From Streptomyces sp. NBC_00234 (GTDB lineage Bacteria > Actinomycetota > Actinomycetes > Streptomycetales > Streptomycetaceae), in the NCBI RefSeq assembly GCF_036195325.1, contig NZ_CP108101.1, positions 3,782,001-3,846,000 of the forward strand: a stretch of 64,000 nt of DNA. Reading direction: 5' to 3'. Positions within the stretch are counted from its first letter, which is position 1. The number at the start of each line of letters is the position of its first letter. Under the pieces are notes generated by a model. It had not been told where the DNA came from. It was given only the letters and a program-made list of their open reading frames with translations, and made no database searches. Made by a program: the position numbers and the translations under genes. Positions 53,101-62,341 of this stretch are shown here, piece by piece.

Positions 53101-53949
53101 GTGTCGGCTGCAGAGCCCCCCGGCGACGGCGACCACCAGCTTCTGGTGCTCATCGACCCGGTTGCCCGCCGGACCGACGGCGAGTCCGTCCGTATCGCGA
53201 AGGACGTGCTGAGCGCCGGCTCGCACGCCAAGATCTGCCTTCCGGACACGCCGGAGGAGTTCGTCCGGGCCCTGTCCAGGCGGGGCGGGAGACGGCCGGT
53301 GGTCGTCGGTGACGACCGGTCGCTGCTGCGCGCCGTGGCCCACCTCCACCGGGAGCGCGAGCTCTCCGAAGGCGCCCTCGCCCTGGTCCCGGTGGGCGCC
53401 GCCCCCGCCCTGGAACTCGCCCATGCCCTCGGCGTGCCCCGGGGCGCGGTGGCCGCCGCCCGTTCGGCGCTCGACGGCACGGTCCGCCGGCTGGACCTGC
53501 TGGTCGACGACAGCGACGGCGTCGTCCTCGGCACGCTGCGCATCCCCGCCCCGCCCCCGTCCTCCGGGACCTCGCACACGGGCGTCACGGCGGTCTGGGA
53601 CACCTGCCGCTCACTGGTGGCCTCACTGGTCCGCCCCGCCCCGGCCGGGGCCCACACGCCGCCGCGTACGCACCGCCTGCGCGTGGAGGCGGACGGAGTC
53701 CTGCTCAACGACCTGGACCGCCCCGTCACGGGCGTCTCGGTGACCGCGCAGGGCGACGGCGGCCTGGCCGACGTGGTGATCCACACCGCACCGGGCCGTA
53801 CGGAGTCCAGGGAGGCGAAGGCCGTCACGGTCTCCGGCGCCGACTTCCGCTACCTGGCCGACATAAACGTCACCGGACCGGTCCGCACCCGGACGTGGAC
53901 GGTGCGGGCCGGGGCGTGGTCGCTGATACTTCCGGCGAGCGCGGAGTAG
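53101..53949 (+). CDS. Diacylglycerol-kinase-like protein without catalytic motifs
   Basis: A 282-aa protein with the DAGK/lipid-kinase fold order but degenerate active-site motifs: the usual GGDGT appears as VVVGDDRSLLRAVA, and the GTGND loop as VPVGAAPALELAHALGVP. GTG start with GAGGAAGG 7 nt upstream. Short compared with intact DAG kinases. It is divergent from purA by 185 bp; this synteny is conserved in Streptomyces, so the gene is probably kept for a non-catalytic role. Confidence 0.75.
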   Translation: MSAAEPPGDGDHQLLVLIDPVARRTDGESVRIAKDVLSAGSHAKICLPDTPEEFVRALSRRGGRRPVVVGDDRSLLRAVAHLHRERELSEGALALVPVGAAPALELAHALGVPRGAVAAARSALDGTVRRLDLLVDDSDGVVLGTLRIPAPPPSSGTSHTGVTAVWDTCRSLVASLVRPAPAGAHTPPRTHRLRVEADGVLLNDLDRPVTGVSVTAQGDGGLADVVIHTAPGRTESREAKAVTVSGADFRYLADINVTGPVRTRTWTVRAGAWSLILPASAE

Positions 53950-53959
53950 GGCGTCCCGT

Positions 53960-54463
53960 TCAGGCGTCCAGGGACGCGCGGTGGGCGCGCCAGCGGTCCA
54001 TCATTCCCACGAGCTCCGACTGCACGAACTCGAAGAAGGCCGCGGTCTCGGCGAGCCGGACCCCGGCAGGGGTGTCCTCGCCGAGGGTGCGGGCGCCCTC
54101 CTTGAGGGTCTCCTCCCAGCGGGTGAGCACGCGGTCCCGGCTCGCGAAGGTGGTGTACCAGATCTCGTTGTGCAGGCGGTAGCGGTCGCGGCGGGAGCCC
54201 GGCTCGCGCTCCCTGCTCACCATGCTGACCTGGGTCAGGTAGCTGACCGCGCCGGAGACGGCGGCCGGGCTGATCTGCAGGGCCAGCGCGAGCTCGGCCG
54301 AGGTCATCGAGCCGTCGTCGTCCGCGAGGAGCGCCGCGAAGACGCGCGAGGCCATGCGCTGCATGCCCGCCTCGGTCATGTCGGCCGCGAACCGCTCGAC
54401 GAACCGCGACACGGCCTCGTCGTCGCGCCCGTCCGCGCTGGATTCACCGGTTTCGCTGGTCAT
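53960..54463 (-). CDS. GbsR/MarR family transcriptional regulator
   Basis: A 167-aa winged helix: RFAADMTEAGMQRMASRVFAALLADDDGSMTSAELALALQISPAAVSGAVSYLTQVSMVSREREPGSRRDRY. The GMQRMASRVFAALL and SPAAVSGAVSYL motifs are GbsR/MarR features often found regulating ABC transporters. Start at ATG 54463 is uncertain because the ribosome binding site is weak. Divergent from the ABC operon by about 100 bp. Confidence 0.88.
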   Translation of the reverse strand: MTSETGESSADGRDDEAVSRFVERFAADMTEAGMQRMASRVFAALLADDDGSMTSAELALALQISPAAVSGAVSYLTQVSMVSREREPGSRRDRYRLHNEIWYTTFASRDRVLTRWEETLKEGARTLGEDTPAGVRLAETAAFFEFVQSELVGMMDRWRAHRASLDA

Positions 54464-54528
54464 CGCCTCATCGTCTCCCCATCGCCCCCGCACTCGATCA
54501 CGCTCTGGATTTTATACGCTTCCTTAAC

Positions 54529-54544
54529 TTCACAACTTTGTGAA
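54529..54544. promoter_or_regulatory. Operator-like inverted repeat upstream of the ABC operon
   Basis: TTCACAA-ct-TTGTGAA, 21 nt before the ABC ATP-binding gene start and between the divergent regulator and exporter genes. Likely target of the GbsR/MarR protein. Confidence 0.6.
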
Positions 54545-54564
54545 AGTAGCGTACGTTCTGAAAC

Positions 54565-55494
54565 ATGACGAAGGCGATCACCGTGGCCGGACTGCACAAG
54601 TCGTTCGGGCGGACACATGCGCTGGACGGCCTCGACCTGAACGTCGAGACCGGTGAGGTCCACGGCTTCCTCGGGCCCAACGGCTCCGGGAAGTCCACCA
54701 CCATCCGGGTCCTGCTGGGGCTGCTGCGGGCCGACTCCGGCGCCGCGCAGGTCCTCGGCCGGGACCCCTGGGACGACGCGGTGGAGGTGCACCGGCGCAT
54801 CGCGTACGTCCCCGGTGACGTCACCCTGTGGCGCAACCTCTCGGGCGGCGAGGTCATCGACCTCTACGGGCGGCTGCGCGGCGGCGGCCTCGACCGGCAG
54901 CGGCGCGCCGACCTCGTCGAGCGGTTCGAGCTGGACCCCACCAAGAAGGGGCGCACCTACTCCAAGGGCAACCGACAGAAGGTCGCCCTCGTCGCCGCAC
55001 TCGCCGCCGACGTCGACGTCGACCTGCTGATCCTCGACGAGCCGACCTCCGGGCTCGACCCGCTCATGGAGGAGGTCTTCACGGAGTGCGTACGGGAGGC
55101 GGCCCGTGAGCGCGGACAGACGGTGCTGCTCTCCTCGCACATCCTGAGCGAGATCGAGACCCTCTGCGACCGGGTCAGCATCATCCGCAAGGGCGTCACC
55201 GTCGAGACGGGATCCCTCGCGGACCTGCGCCATCTGACCCGTACGAGCGTCACCGCGGAACTGGCCACGGAGCCCGACGGGCTCGCCGGACTGCCCGGCG
55301 TCCACGACCTGGACGTGCGGGGCAGGCGCGTACGGCTCCAGGTCGACACGGACAAGCTCGACGCCGTACTGCGCTCGCTCACCGCCTCCGGCGTCCGGAC
55401 GCTGACCAGCACCCCGCCCACCCTGGAGGAACTCTTCCTCCGCCACTACCAGGACACCGCGTCCACGGCGACGGAAGAGGCGATCGCGCGATGA
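54565..55494 (+). CDS. ABC transporter ATP-binding protein
   Basis: A 309-aa exporter ATPase. Walker [10 protein letters not shown] (about 37-45), Q loop, signature [16 protein letters not shown] (the usual SGG is SKGN), Walker [16 protein letters not shown] and H-loop [10 protein letters not shown]-terminal regulatory extension as in drug/antibiotic exporters (DrrA-type). The permease start overlaps its stop by four bases. Confidence 0.93.
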   Translation: MTKAITVAGLHKSFGRTHALDGLDLNVETGEVHGFLGPNGSGKSTTIRVLLGLLRADSGAAQVLGRDPWDDAVEVHRRIAYVPGDVTLWRNLSGGEVIDLYGRLRGGGLDRQRRADLVERFELDPTKKGRTYSKGNRQKVALVAALAADVDVDLLILDEPTSGLDPLMEEVFTECVREAARERGQTVLLSSHILSEIETLCDRVSIIRKGVTVETGSLADLRHLTRTSVTAELATEPDGLAGLPGVHDLDVRGRRVRLQVDTDKLDAVLRSLTASGVRTLTSTPPTLEELFLRHYQDTASTATEEAIAR

Positions 55495-57092
55495 CCGCGG
55501 ACCTCGCGGTACGGGGCTCCGGCGGCGCCGGGCAACTCACCGGAACGAGCCCGCTGTTCAGGCTCGCCCTGCGCCGGGACCGCGTCGTGCTCCCGGTCTG
55601 GGTCCTTGTAATCACCCTGATCGTCGTCAGCGGCGGCTCGTCCATCGAGACGCTGTACGACACTCCGGCCGACCGGGCCGAGGCCGCCCGGTCGCTGGCC
55701 GCCAACAGTTCGTTGCGCGCCCTGTACGGACCGGTCTTCGGCGACTCCGTCGGCGCCCTGGTGGCCTGGCGGTTCGCCGTCGTCGCCGCCACGCTGGCCG
55801 CCGTGATGAGCCTGGTCATCGTCGTCCGGCACACCCGGGAGGAAGAGGAGACGGGCCGTCAGGAGATGCTCTCCTCGGCGATGGTGGGGCGACGCGCCCC
55901 GCTGACCTCGGCGCTGCTCACCGCGCTCGTGGCCAACGGACTGGTCGCGCTGTTCGTCACGGTCGGCCTCGCGGGGCAGGGCGGCACGGGAGCACTGGCG
56001 CTCGGGCTCGCGATCGGCGCGACCGGGATGGTCTTCGCCACGGCGGCGGCGATCGTCGCGCAGCTCACCGAGAGCGCCCGGCTCGCCAAGGGGATGGCGG
56101 GCGCGGTCGTCGGCCTCGCCTTCCTGCTGCGGGCGGCCGGTGACTCCGGTTCGGACGGCTCCTCCGCCCTGACCTGGCTCTCACCGATCGGCTGGGCCGA
56201 GAACGTGCGGCCGTACGCGGGCGAACGCTGGTGGGTGCCGCTGCTCTCCGTCACGGCGATCGTCGCCCAGGGCGCGGTGGCGTACACCCTGGCCGGACGC
56301 CGCGACATCGGCATGGGCTTCCTCCCGGCCCGGCCGGGACCGGCCGAGGGCGCGCTCGCCACGGCGGGCGCTCTGGCCCGCCGGCTGCAGCGCGGCACCC
56401 TGGCCGGCTGGACCGCGGGCTTCGCCGTCGCGGGCGTCGTCTTCGGCGGCATGGCCGAGGGCGCGGCCGATCTGGTCGGTGACAACGAACAGGCCCGGGA
56501 GATCTTCGCGCGGATGGGCGGCCAGGAGGCCATGACCCAGGCGTTCCTGGCCGCGATGACCGGGATGCTGGGGATGATGGCCGCGCTGTACGCGGTGGCG
56601 TCGGTCCTCCGCCTCCACGGCGAGGAGACCTCGCAGCGCGCCGAACCGCTCCTCGCGAACCGGCTGGGACGGCTGCGCTGGGCGGCCGGCCACCTGGTGT
56701 TCGCCTTCGGCGGGACGGTCGTCGTCATGCTGGCGGGCGGCCTCGGACTGGCCGTCGGCTACGGCGAAGAGTTCGGCGCGGTGCTCGGCGCGGCCCTGGT
56801 CCAGGTGCCCGCGATCTGGCTCCTCGGCGGCCTCGCGGTGCTGCTGTACGGGCTCCTTCCCAAGGTCGCGCCCGCGGCCTGGGGTGTGGTCGGGGCGTGT
56901 CTGCTGATCGGCTGGATCGGCCCGGCGCTCGACCTGCCCCGGCCGGTGATGAACCTGTCCCCGTTCGGCCACCTGCCGAAGCTGCCGGGCACGGAGATGG
57001 CCTGGACCCCGGTGCTCCTGATGACGCTGGGAGCCGCGGCGCTGGTGGCCGCGGGCCTGGCGGGACTGCGCCGCCGGGACATCCTGACCTGA
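55491..57092 (+). CDS. ABC transporter permease (antibiotic exporter type)
   Basis: A 533-aa integral membrane protein with about 12 hydrophobic helices, beginning [25 protein letters not shown]. Sections such as [28 protein letters not shown] and [21 protein letters not shown] match the 'polyketide antibiotic exporter' permease family. Coupled to the ATPase upstream by ATGA overlap. Likely exports a small molecule or lipid; the regulator gene nearby suggests inducible expression. Confidence 0.9.
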   Translation: MTADLAVRGSGGAGQLTGTSPLFRLALRRDRVVLPVWVLVITLIVVSGGSSIETLYDTPADRAEAARSLAANSSLRALYGPVFGDSVGALVAWRFAVVAATLAAVMSLVIVVRHTREEEETGRQEMLSSAMVGRRAPLTSALLTALVANGLVALFVTVGLAGQGGTGALALGLAIGATGMVFATAAAIVAQLTESARLAKGMAGAVVGLAFLLRAAGDSGSDGSSALTWLSPIGWAENVRPYAGERWWVPLLSVTAIVAQGAVAYTLAGRRDIGMGFLPARPGPAEGALATAGALARRLQRGTLAGWTAGFAVAGVVFGGMAEGAADLVGDNEQAREIFARMGGQEAMTQAFLAAMTGMLGMMAALYAVASVLRLHGEETSQRAEPLLANRLGRLRWAAGHLVFAFGGTVVVMLAGGLGLAVGYGEEFGAVLGAALVQVPAIWLLGGLAVLLYGLLPKVAPAAWGVVGACLLIGWIGPALDLPRPVMNLSPFGHLPKLPGTEMAWTPVLLMTLGAAALVAAGLAGLRRRDILT

Positions 57093-57094
57093 GA

Positions 57095-57121
57095 GGGTCC
57101 GGGGGCGACGCCCCCGGACCC
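57095..57121. terminator. Terminator between permease and P450 genes
   Basis: Perfect 13-bp inverted repeat (57095-57107 with 57109-57121) with a minimal loop, serving two convergent genes. Confidence 0.75.
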
Positions 57122-57126
57122 CGGTC

Positions 57127-58332
57127 TCAGAGCTCCACGTTCAGCGCCTTGAGCCCCCGGATCACATAGCCCGGATGCCACTGGGGCTCCTCGACCAGCC
57201 GCATGTCCGGCGCCTTGCGCAGCAACTCACCGAACGAGGCCGCCAGTTCGATACGGGCCAGCGGCGCCCCCAGGCAGTAGTGGATCCCCGCCCCGAAGGT
57301 GATGTGCGGATTGTCCGGCCGGGACAGATCCAGCGTGCCGGGCTCGGCGAACCGCTCCGGGTCCCGGTTGGCCGAGCCGAAGAGCAGCGCGACCTCCGAG
57401 CCACGCGGAATGACCGTGCCGGCGATCTCGATGTCGTCGAGCACCCAGCGCTCGAACATCTGCAACGGGGTGTCGTACCGCAGCAGTTCCTCCACCGCGG
57501 TGGACAGCAGACCGTGATCGGCGCGCAGCGCCGCCAGCTGCTCCGGGTGCCGGAAGAGCGTCCACCAGCCGTTGACCGTGGTGTTGACGGTCGCCTCGTG
57601 CCCCGCGTTCAGGAGCAGCACGCACGTGGAGATCATCTCCTGCTCGCTGAGCCGCTCCCCCTCGTCGTGGGCGGCGATCAGCGCGGAGATCAGGTCCGTA
57701 CCGGGCTCCTTGCGGCGCTCCGCGATCAGCCCCCGCAGATACGCGGAGAAGTCCACCGACGCCCGGACCGCCTCCCGGGCCGTCTCCTCCGACGGGTTCA
57801 GCTCGAACATTCCGCAGATCGCCGAGGACCACGGCCGCAGCAGCGCCCGGTCGGCCTCCGGCACCCCGAGCATCTCCGCGATCACGGCGACGGGCAGGGG
57901 CTCGGCGACCTCCGCCAGCAGATCGCCGCCGCCCGAGGCGACGAACGCGTCGACCAGCTCGGCCGCCAGCCGCTCCACCGTGGGCGCGAGCCGCTCGACC
58001 GTACGTGGCGTGAACGCCTTGGAGACCAGCCGCCGGATGCGGGTGTGGTCGGGGGCCTCCAGATCGAGCAGCCCCTGCCCGTTGAGCGTGTGGAAGGGCT
58101 CGTGGGCGTCCGGCGGAGGGGTGAGACCGAACTCCTCGTGGGTGAACCGGTGCAGATACGTCCGGCCCAGCCGCCGGTCCCGCAGCAGGCCGGACACGTC
58201 GGAGTAGTGCGGGATCAGCCACTGCCGGGTCTGCTCGAAGTAGTGCGCCCGGCCTGCGGCGCGCAGCGCTGTGTAGGCGGGGTACGGATCGGCGACGAAC
58301 GCCGGCGACCAGGGGTCGAAGGACACATGCAT
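57127..58332 (-). CDS. Cytochrome P450 (CYP107-like)
   Basis: A 401-aa bacterial P450. Heme-binding FGAGIHYCLGAPLAR (Cys near residue 351), ExxR in VEELLRYDTP (EELLR), K-helix and FERWVLDDIEIAGTVIPRG meander are intact. The I-helix oxygen-activation motif reads NAGHEATVNT, with Ala where most P450s have Thr, as in P450eryF. CYP107 enzymes oxidise macrolides, fatty acids or terpenes; substrate unknown. No ferredoxin gene adjacent. The gene position matches the conserved CYP107 of Streptomyces. Confidence 0.92.
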   Translation of the reverse strand: MHVSFDPWSPAFVADPYPAYTALRAAGRAHYFEQTRQWLIPHYSDVSGLLRDRRLGRTYLHRFTHEEFGLTPPPDAHEPFHTLNGQGLLDLEAPDHTRIRRLVSKAFTPRTVERLAPTVERLAAELVDAFVASGGGDLLAEVAEPLPVAVIAEMLGVPEADRALLRPWSSAICGMFELNPSEETAREAVRASVDFSAYLRGLIAERRKEPGTDLISALIAAHDEGERLSEQEMISTCVLLLNAGHEATVNTTVNGWWTLFRHPEQLAALRADHGLLSTAVEELLRYDTPLQMFERWVLDDIEIAGTVIPRGSEVALLFGSANRDPERFAEPGTLDLSRPDNPHITFGAGIHYCLGAPLARIELAASFGELLRKAPDMRLVEEPQWHPGYVIRGLKALNVEL

Positions 58333-58460
58333 GACCTGACGCTACCGTCGGCACCGGGGCCGCGCTCAGGGAGCCGAAGCGTTATCCGGCAGCGCTTCAG
58401 TCGGCGTGATCGCGTTGCTACGTTGAGCGCCCTGTCGGGACGGATTCCTCAAGGGCGGCC

Positions 58461-59204
58461 ATGCGAGGCATACGAATGCGAGTCGCCGGTACGGCGGCGG
58501 CGCTGCTGGCCGCGGTACTCACCGGTTGCGCCGAGCCGCGGAGCGCGACGACGGTCGCGGAGAAGCCCGCTCTTCCGCCGTCGCCCGCGGTGAGCGACAG
58601 CCCGACACCCTCCGTCTCCCCGTCCCCCGCCTCTCCGTCCCCGACCGTCACGCGGCCGAGCGCCACCGGAAGCCCGTCGGTCCGGCCGGCCACCCGGCCC
58701 GTCACCACCCCGGAACCGACTGCGCCGAAGCCGACGTTCCTGCGGATGACGGTCGCCGCCGGGGCGGGCCGGCTCGACCTGGTCCGCGGCGGCGCCGCCG
58801 AGGAGTTCACCGTCACCCTGCACAACGGCAACACCCGGGCGTACGGACATCTGCGGCTTGCGTTCCAGATGGAGATCCTCGTCGACGGAACCCCGGCCAA
58901 CGAACGTCCGCCGTCCGACGGCTTCGTACTGGAACGCTGGGACGCCGCGACGGGCGCGTGGCGCGGCGCGGAGCTGCGTATCGCCAATGACGCCCTGCCG
59001 CCCGAGTTCCACGAGGGCGGTGTCCCGCTGGCCCGCGACACGGTGCGCACCGAGCGCTACCGGCTGCGTGCCGGGTCCGCGGGTCCGGTCGGGAGCACGC
59101 CCCTGATGATCGCGCTGATCGACACGGACGCGCCCGCCGGCGCATCGGCCGGCGAGGCGCGCCCGGCCTCCTTCGCCCTGCCCCACACCACCCGGCGGGA
59201 CTGA
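58461..59204 (+). CDS. Hypothetical lipoprotein
   Basis: A 247-aa exported lipoprotein. N-terminal hydrophobic run and lipobox LLAAVLTGC (Cys near residue 23), then a long Pro/Ser/Thr-rich linker (about 30-95, repeated PSP, TRPV), and a C-terminal beta-rich domain (FLRMTVAAGAGRLDLVRGGAAEEFTVTLHNGN) that looks like a cell-surface fold. ATG 58476 five codons on is an alternative start. No assigned function. Confidence 0.75.
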   Translation: MRGIRMRVAGTAAALLAAVLTGCAEPRSATTVAEKPALPPSPAVSDSPTPSVSPSPASPSPTVTRPSATGSPSVRPATRPVTTPEPTAPKPTFLRMTVAAGAGRLDLVRGGAAEEFTVTLHNGNTRAYGHLRLAFQMEILVDGTPANERPPSDGFVLERWDAATGAWRGAELRIANDALPPEFHEGGVPLARDTVRTERYRLRAGSAGPVGSTPLMIALIDTDAPAGASAGEARPASFALPHTTRRD

Positions 59205-59235
59205 CCGGGGTACGTCGTCCCCGGCCGCCGGCCCT

Positions 59236-59898
59236 CTACCCGGGCGTGACGAGGCGTGCCTCGTACGCGAACACCGCCGCCTGCGTACGGTCCCGCAGCC
59301 CCAGCTTCACGAGAATGCGGCTGACATGCGTCTTGATGGTGGACTCGGCGACCACCAGGCGCGAGGCGATCTCCGCGTTCGACAGTCCCTGCGCGATCAG
59401 GACGAGCACCTCCGTCTCCCGCTCCGTGAGATCGCCGATGCGGGCGAGGACGGGAGACCGCGGTGCCTCGGCGAGCTTCGAGAACTCCGTGATCAGCCGC
59501 CGTGTGACGGTCGGCGCGAGCAGTGCCTCGCCGGAGGCGACCACCCTCACACCGTCGGCGAGCTGGCGGGCCGACGCGTCCTTCAGCAGGAAGCCGGAGG
59601 CCCCCGCGCGCAGCGCCTGGTACACGTACTCGTCCAGGTCGAAGGTGGTCAGGACGAGTACCTTGGCGTCCGCGTCGGCGGCGACGATCTCGCGGGTCGC
59701 CTCGATGCCGTTGAGCTCCGGCATCCGGATGTCCATCAGCACGACGTCGGGACGGAGGGCGGCCACCTGCGTGACGGCCTGGCGTCCGTCGACGGCCTCG
59801 CCCACGACCTCGATCCCCGGCATCGCGTTGAGGAGTACGGAGAAGCCCTCGCGGACCATCATCTGGTCGTCGACGATCAGCACCCTGATGCTGTTCAT
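59236..59898 (-). CDS. NarL/LuxR-family response regulator
   Basis: A 220-aa response regulator. Receiver domain with phospho-acceptor Asp56 in VLMDIRMPELNG and conserved Lys near 106 (FLLKDAS); LuxR-type HTH LTERETEVLVLIAQGLSNAEIASRLVVAESTIKTHVSRILVKLGLRDRTQA at about 152-205. Its start overlaps the histidine kinase stop by four bases. Paired with the sensor below it on the minus strand. Confidence 0.95.
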   Translation of the reverse strand: MNSIRVLIVDDQMMVREGFSVLLNAMPGIEVVGEAVDGRQAVTQVAALRPDVVLMDIRMPELNGIEATREIVAADADAKVLVLTTFDLDEYVYQALRAGASGFLLKDASARQLADGVRVVASGEALLAPTVTRRLITEFSKLAEAPRSPVLARIGDLTERETEVLVLIAQGLSNAEIASRLVVAESTIKTHVSRILVKLGLRDRTQAAVFAYEARLVTPG

Positions 59899-61226
59899 CG
59901 GGAGCCGCCCGACAGCGTGCCGTCCGTCGGAGTCCCGTCGTCCGCGGCCTCCTCGCGCACCATCTGCACGGGGATGAAGGCGGCGATCTCGTAGCCGCCG
60001 TCCGCCGTGGACGTCGCGGTCATCTCCCCGTCGAGCATGGCCACCCGCTCGCGCATCCCCGTGATGCCGTGTCCGGCCCCGGGCGACGGCTTGACGAGCC
60101 CGGTCGGCGGCCCGTTGACGACGCGCAGCCCGAGACCGCCGAGCACATAGCCGATCTCCACCTGCGCGGCGGCGCCCGGCGCGTGCCGCAGCGTGTTGCT
60201 CAGGGCTTCCTGGATGATCCGGTACGCCGACAGCTCGACGCCCTGCGGCAGTTCGCGTACCGCACCGGTGACCGTCTTCTCCGTCCGCAGACCCGCTTCC
60301 CCCACATTGGCCAGGAGGCGGTCGAGCTCGGCGAGCGTGGGCTGCGGGGCGTCCGGGGCCTCGTAGTCCTCGGCCCGTACGACACCGAGGACCCGGCGCA
60401 GCTCGGTGAGCGCGGCGACGGCGTTCTCCCGGATGGTGAGGAACGCCTGCTCCAGCTCGGGCGGCGGGTTCTCCACCCGGTAGGGGGCGGCCTCCGCCTG
60501 GATCGCCACGACCGACATGTGGTGGGCGACGACGTCGTGCAGCTCACGGGCGATGGTGGTGCGCTCCTCCAGGAGCGTGCGGCGGTCCCGCTCGACAGCG
60601 GTCACCGTGCGCTGCACGGTCACCTCGCGCTCGGCCTCCTTGCGGACCTGGACGACCGTCACGACGAGAAGCGCCAGGGCGGAGACGACGACCATGGGCA
60701 TGGTCGTGTAGGAGTAGCGCCAGGGCCCGGCGTTCTCCATCAGGGTCCCGAGCAGCACGGTGAGCGTCCACATCCAGGCGGCCGTACGCGGCCTGGTCCT
60801 GGCCGCGACGACCACCAGGACCACCATGTGGGCGAAGAAGGTGCTGGGACCCCACGGCGAGTCGTTCCCCAGCAGGCTGACGACGACGGTGGCCGCCATC
60901 GAGGCCCAGAACGCGGCGACGGGCCTGACCAGGGTCATCGCGACAGCGATCGCGGGCAGCACACCCACGACGAACTGGCCGTGCCCCATCCCCACCCCGA
61001 TGAGCAACGTGATCACCGCGGCGAACAGCACCAGGGCGTGCCGGACCCAGACGGCCTGCGCGGCGACCCGCCGCGGCAGCCGCCGGATCAGCCGGCCGTC
61101 CCGGGGCAGCGGATCCAGCGGACGGTAGGCGAACACATCACGGAAGAGGTCCTGTCGCAGGCCGCCTATCGCCCCTGCGGCCACCCGGATCTCCGGGCTT
61201 CTGGTCTTGGTCTGGGTCTCGGTCAC
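59895..61226 (-). CDS. Sensor histidine kinase (NarL-type partner)
   Basis: A 443-aa membrane sensor. Several N-terminal membrane helices (about 45-165), a HisKA_3 dimerisation helix with ERTTIARELHDVVAHHMSVVAIQAEA (phospho-His), and a HATPase with NTLRHAP and GHGITGMRERVAMLDG. The type resembles DesK/NarX family kinases, controlling membrane or antibiotic stress. Signal unknown. Confidence 0.93.
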   Translation of the reverse strand: MTETQTKTRSPEIRVAAGAIGGLRQDLFRDVFAYRPLDPLPRDGRLIRRLPRRVAAQAVWVRHALVLFAAVITLLIGVGMGHGQFVVGVLPAIAVAMTLVRPVAAFWASMAATVVVSLLGNDSPWGPSTFFAHMVVLVVVAARTRPRTAAWMWTLTVLLGTLMENAGPWRYSYTTMPMVVVSALALLVVTVVQVRKEAEREVTVQRTVTAVERDRRTLLEERTTIARELHDVVAHHMSVVAIQAEAAPYRVENPPPELEQAFLTIRENAVAALTELRRVLGVVRAEDYEAPDAPQPTLAELDRLLANVGEAGLRTEKTVTGAVRELPQGVELSAYRIIQEALSNTLRHAPGAAAQVEIGYVLGGLGLRVVNGPPTGLVKPSPGAGHGITGMRERVAMLDGEMTATSTADGGYEIAAFIPVQMVREEAADDGTPTDGTLSGGSR

Positions 61227-61322
61227 GCTTCCACGGTAGGCGGCGGCGCGGCGCAGGTCGTCAGCAGTGATGCGGATCCCGCACCGTCCGTCGCAAGTAC
61301 TACACAGGGGCCCCGGGTGCCC

Positions 61323-62198
61323 TCACCACGCCAGCTGGGCCAGCTCCTCCGCGACCACGGCGCAGGCGTCCGCCGACGGATCGATGAGCGGGAAGTGCCC
61401 GACACCCTCCAGCAGCGTCAGCCCCACCATCTCCCCCGCCTTGGCCGCCGCGTCGACGAACGCCTCCGGCACCGCCTGGGGCACGGTCAGGTCGCAGGTG
61501 CCCTGCACCACAGCCGTCGCGATACCGGTGGGGAGCAGGACCGCCGGGTCGGCGAAGGCGCTCCTCTCCGCGAACTCCCCTTCTCCGCCGAGGAGTTGAT
61601 GCACGGCGCCGGAGCAGACGTCCAGCTCGACGGCGGTGGCGAAGTCGGCGACCGGTGCCAGCGCGACGACGCCGCGCAGCGGCGGCGGCGAGGACAGCCG
61701 CCACGGCGAGCCCTCCGGGAGTACGTGCCGGGCTGCCGCCCACAGGGCCAGCTGACCGCCCGCCGAGTGCCCGGTGACCACGGTCCGCCGCACATCGGCC
61801 TCCGGCAGCTCCCGCCCGGCCAGCACCGGCATCGCGTCCATCGCCGCGGCGACGTCGTCGAAGGTCTCGGGCCAGCGGCCGGCGGCCGGACCGGAGCCGC
61901 GCTGCTGCGGGATCTCGCTGCCGCGCCGGTACTCCACGTTGGCGACGGCGAAACCGCGCCGGGCCAGGAAGTCCGCGAGCGGCGACACATGGTGCCGGTC
62001 GTACGGGGCACGCCACGCCCCGCCGTGCAGCAGGACGACGAGGGGCGCCCCGGTCCTGCCGTCCCGGGGAGCGTAGAAGTCGATCACCTGATCGGGGTGG
62101 CTGCCGTAGGCCGCGGACCGGTCGGGGGCGACCACCGGATGGGCGAACGCCGACTCCTCCTCGGCGGCATCACGATCACGCGCGGCAGAATCCGACAT
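61323..62198 (-). CDS. Alpha/beta hydrolase, probable kynurenine formamidase
   Basis: A 291-aa hydrolase. HGGAW (oxyanion; formamidase-like) near 77, nucleophile Ser in TGHSAGGQLALWA, Asp in GTCDLTVPQ and His in GVGHFPLID. Position after kynU and tryptophan dioxygenase, with the HGGxW motif, suggests N-formylkynurenine hydrolysis to kynurenine (kynB-like), completing the Trp-to-anthranilate route. General esterase activity cannot be excluded. Confidence 0.8.
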   Translation of the reverse strand: MSDSAARDRDAAEEESAFAHPVVAPDRSAAYGSHPDQVIDFYAPRDGRTGAPLVVLLHGGAWRAPYDRHHVSPLADFLARRGFAVANVEYRRGSEIPQQRGSGPAAGRWPETFDDVAAAMDAMPVLAGRELPEADVRRTVVTGHSAGGQLALWAAARHVLPEGSPWRLSSPPPLRGVVALAPVADFATAVELDVCSGAVHQLLGGEGEFAERSAFADPAVLLPTGIATAVVQGTCDLTVPQAVPEAFVDAAAKAGEMVGLTLLEGVGHFPLIDPSADACAVVAEELAQLAW

Positions 62199-62278
62199 GC
62201 TGCTCCAACCGTCCTACGAATATGCCCAACTGGCTTGACCTGCGGGGACGGTATCAGCACCGGGGCCCCATGACGGAC

Positions 62279-62316
62279 GGGGCCGATCCTCCCGGCTCAG
62301 CGGAAGAATCGACCCC
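62279..62316 (-). terminator. Hairpin between kynU and the hydrolase gene
   Basis: 15-bp stem with three G-U pairs on the minus strand (arms 62279-62293 and 62302-62316), 26 nt downstream of kynU. It may reduce read-through into the formamidase-like gene. Confidence 0.5.
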
Positions 62317-62341
62317 GTCGGGCACTCACGGGTACGGCGGA

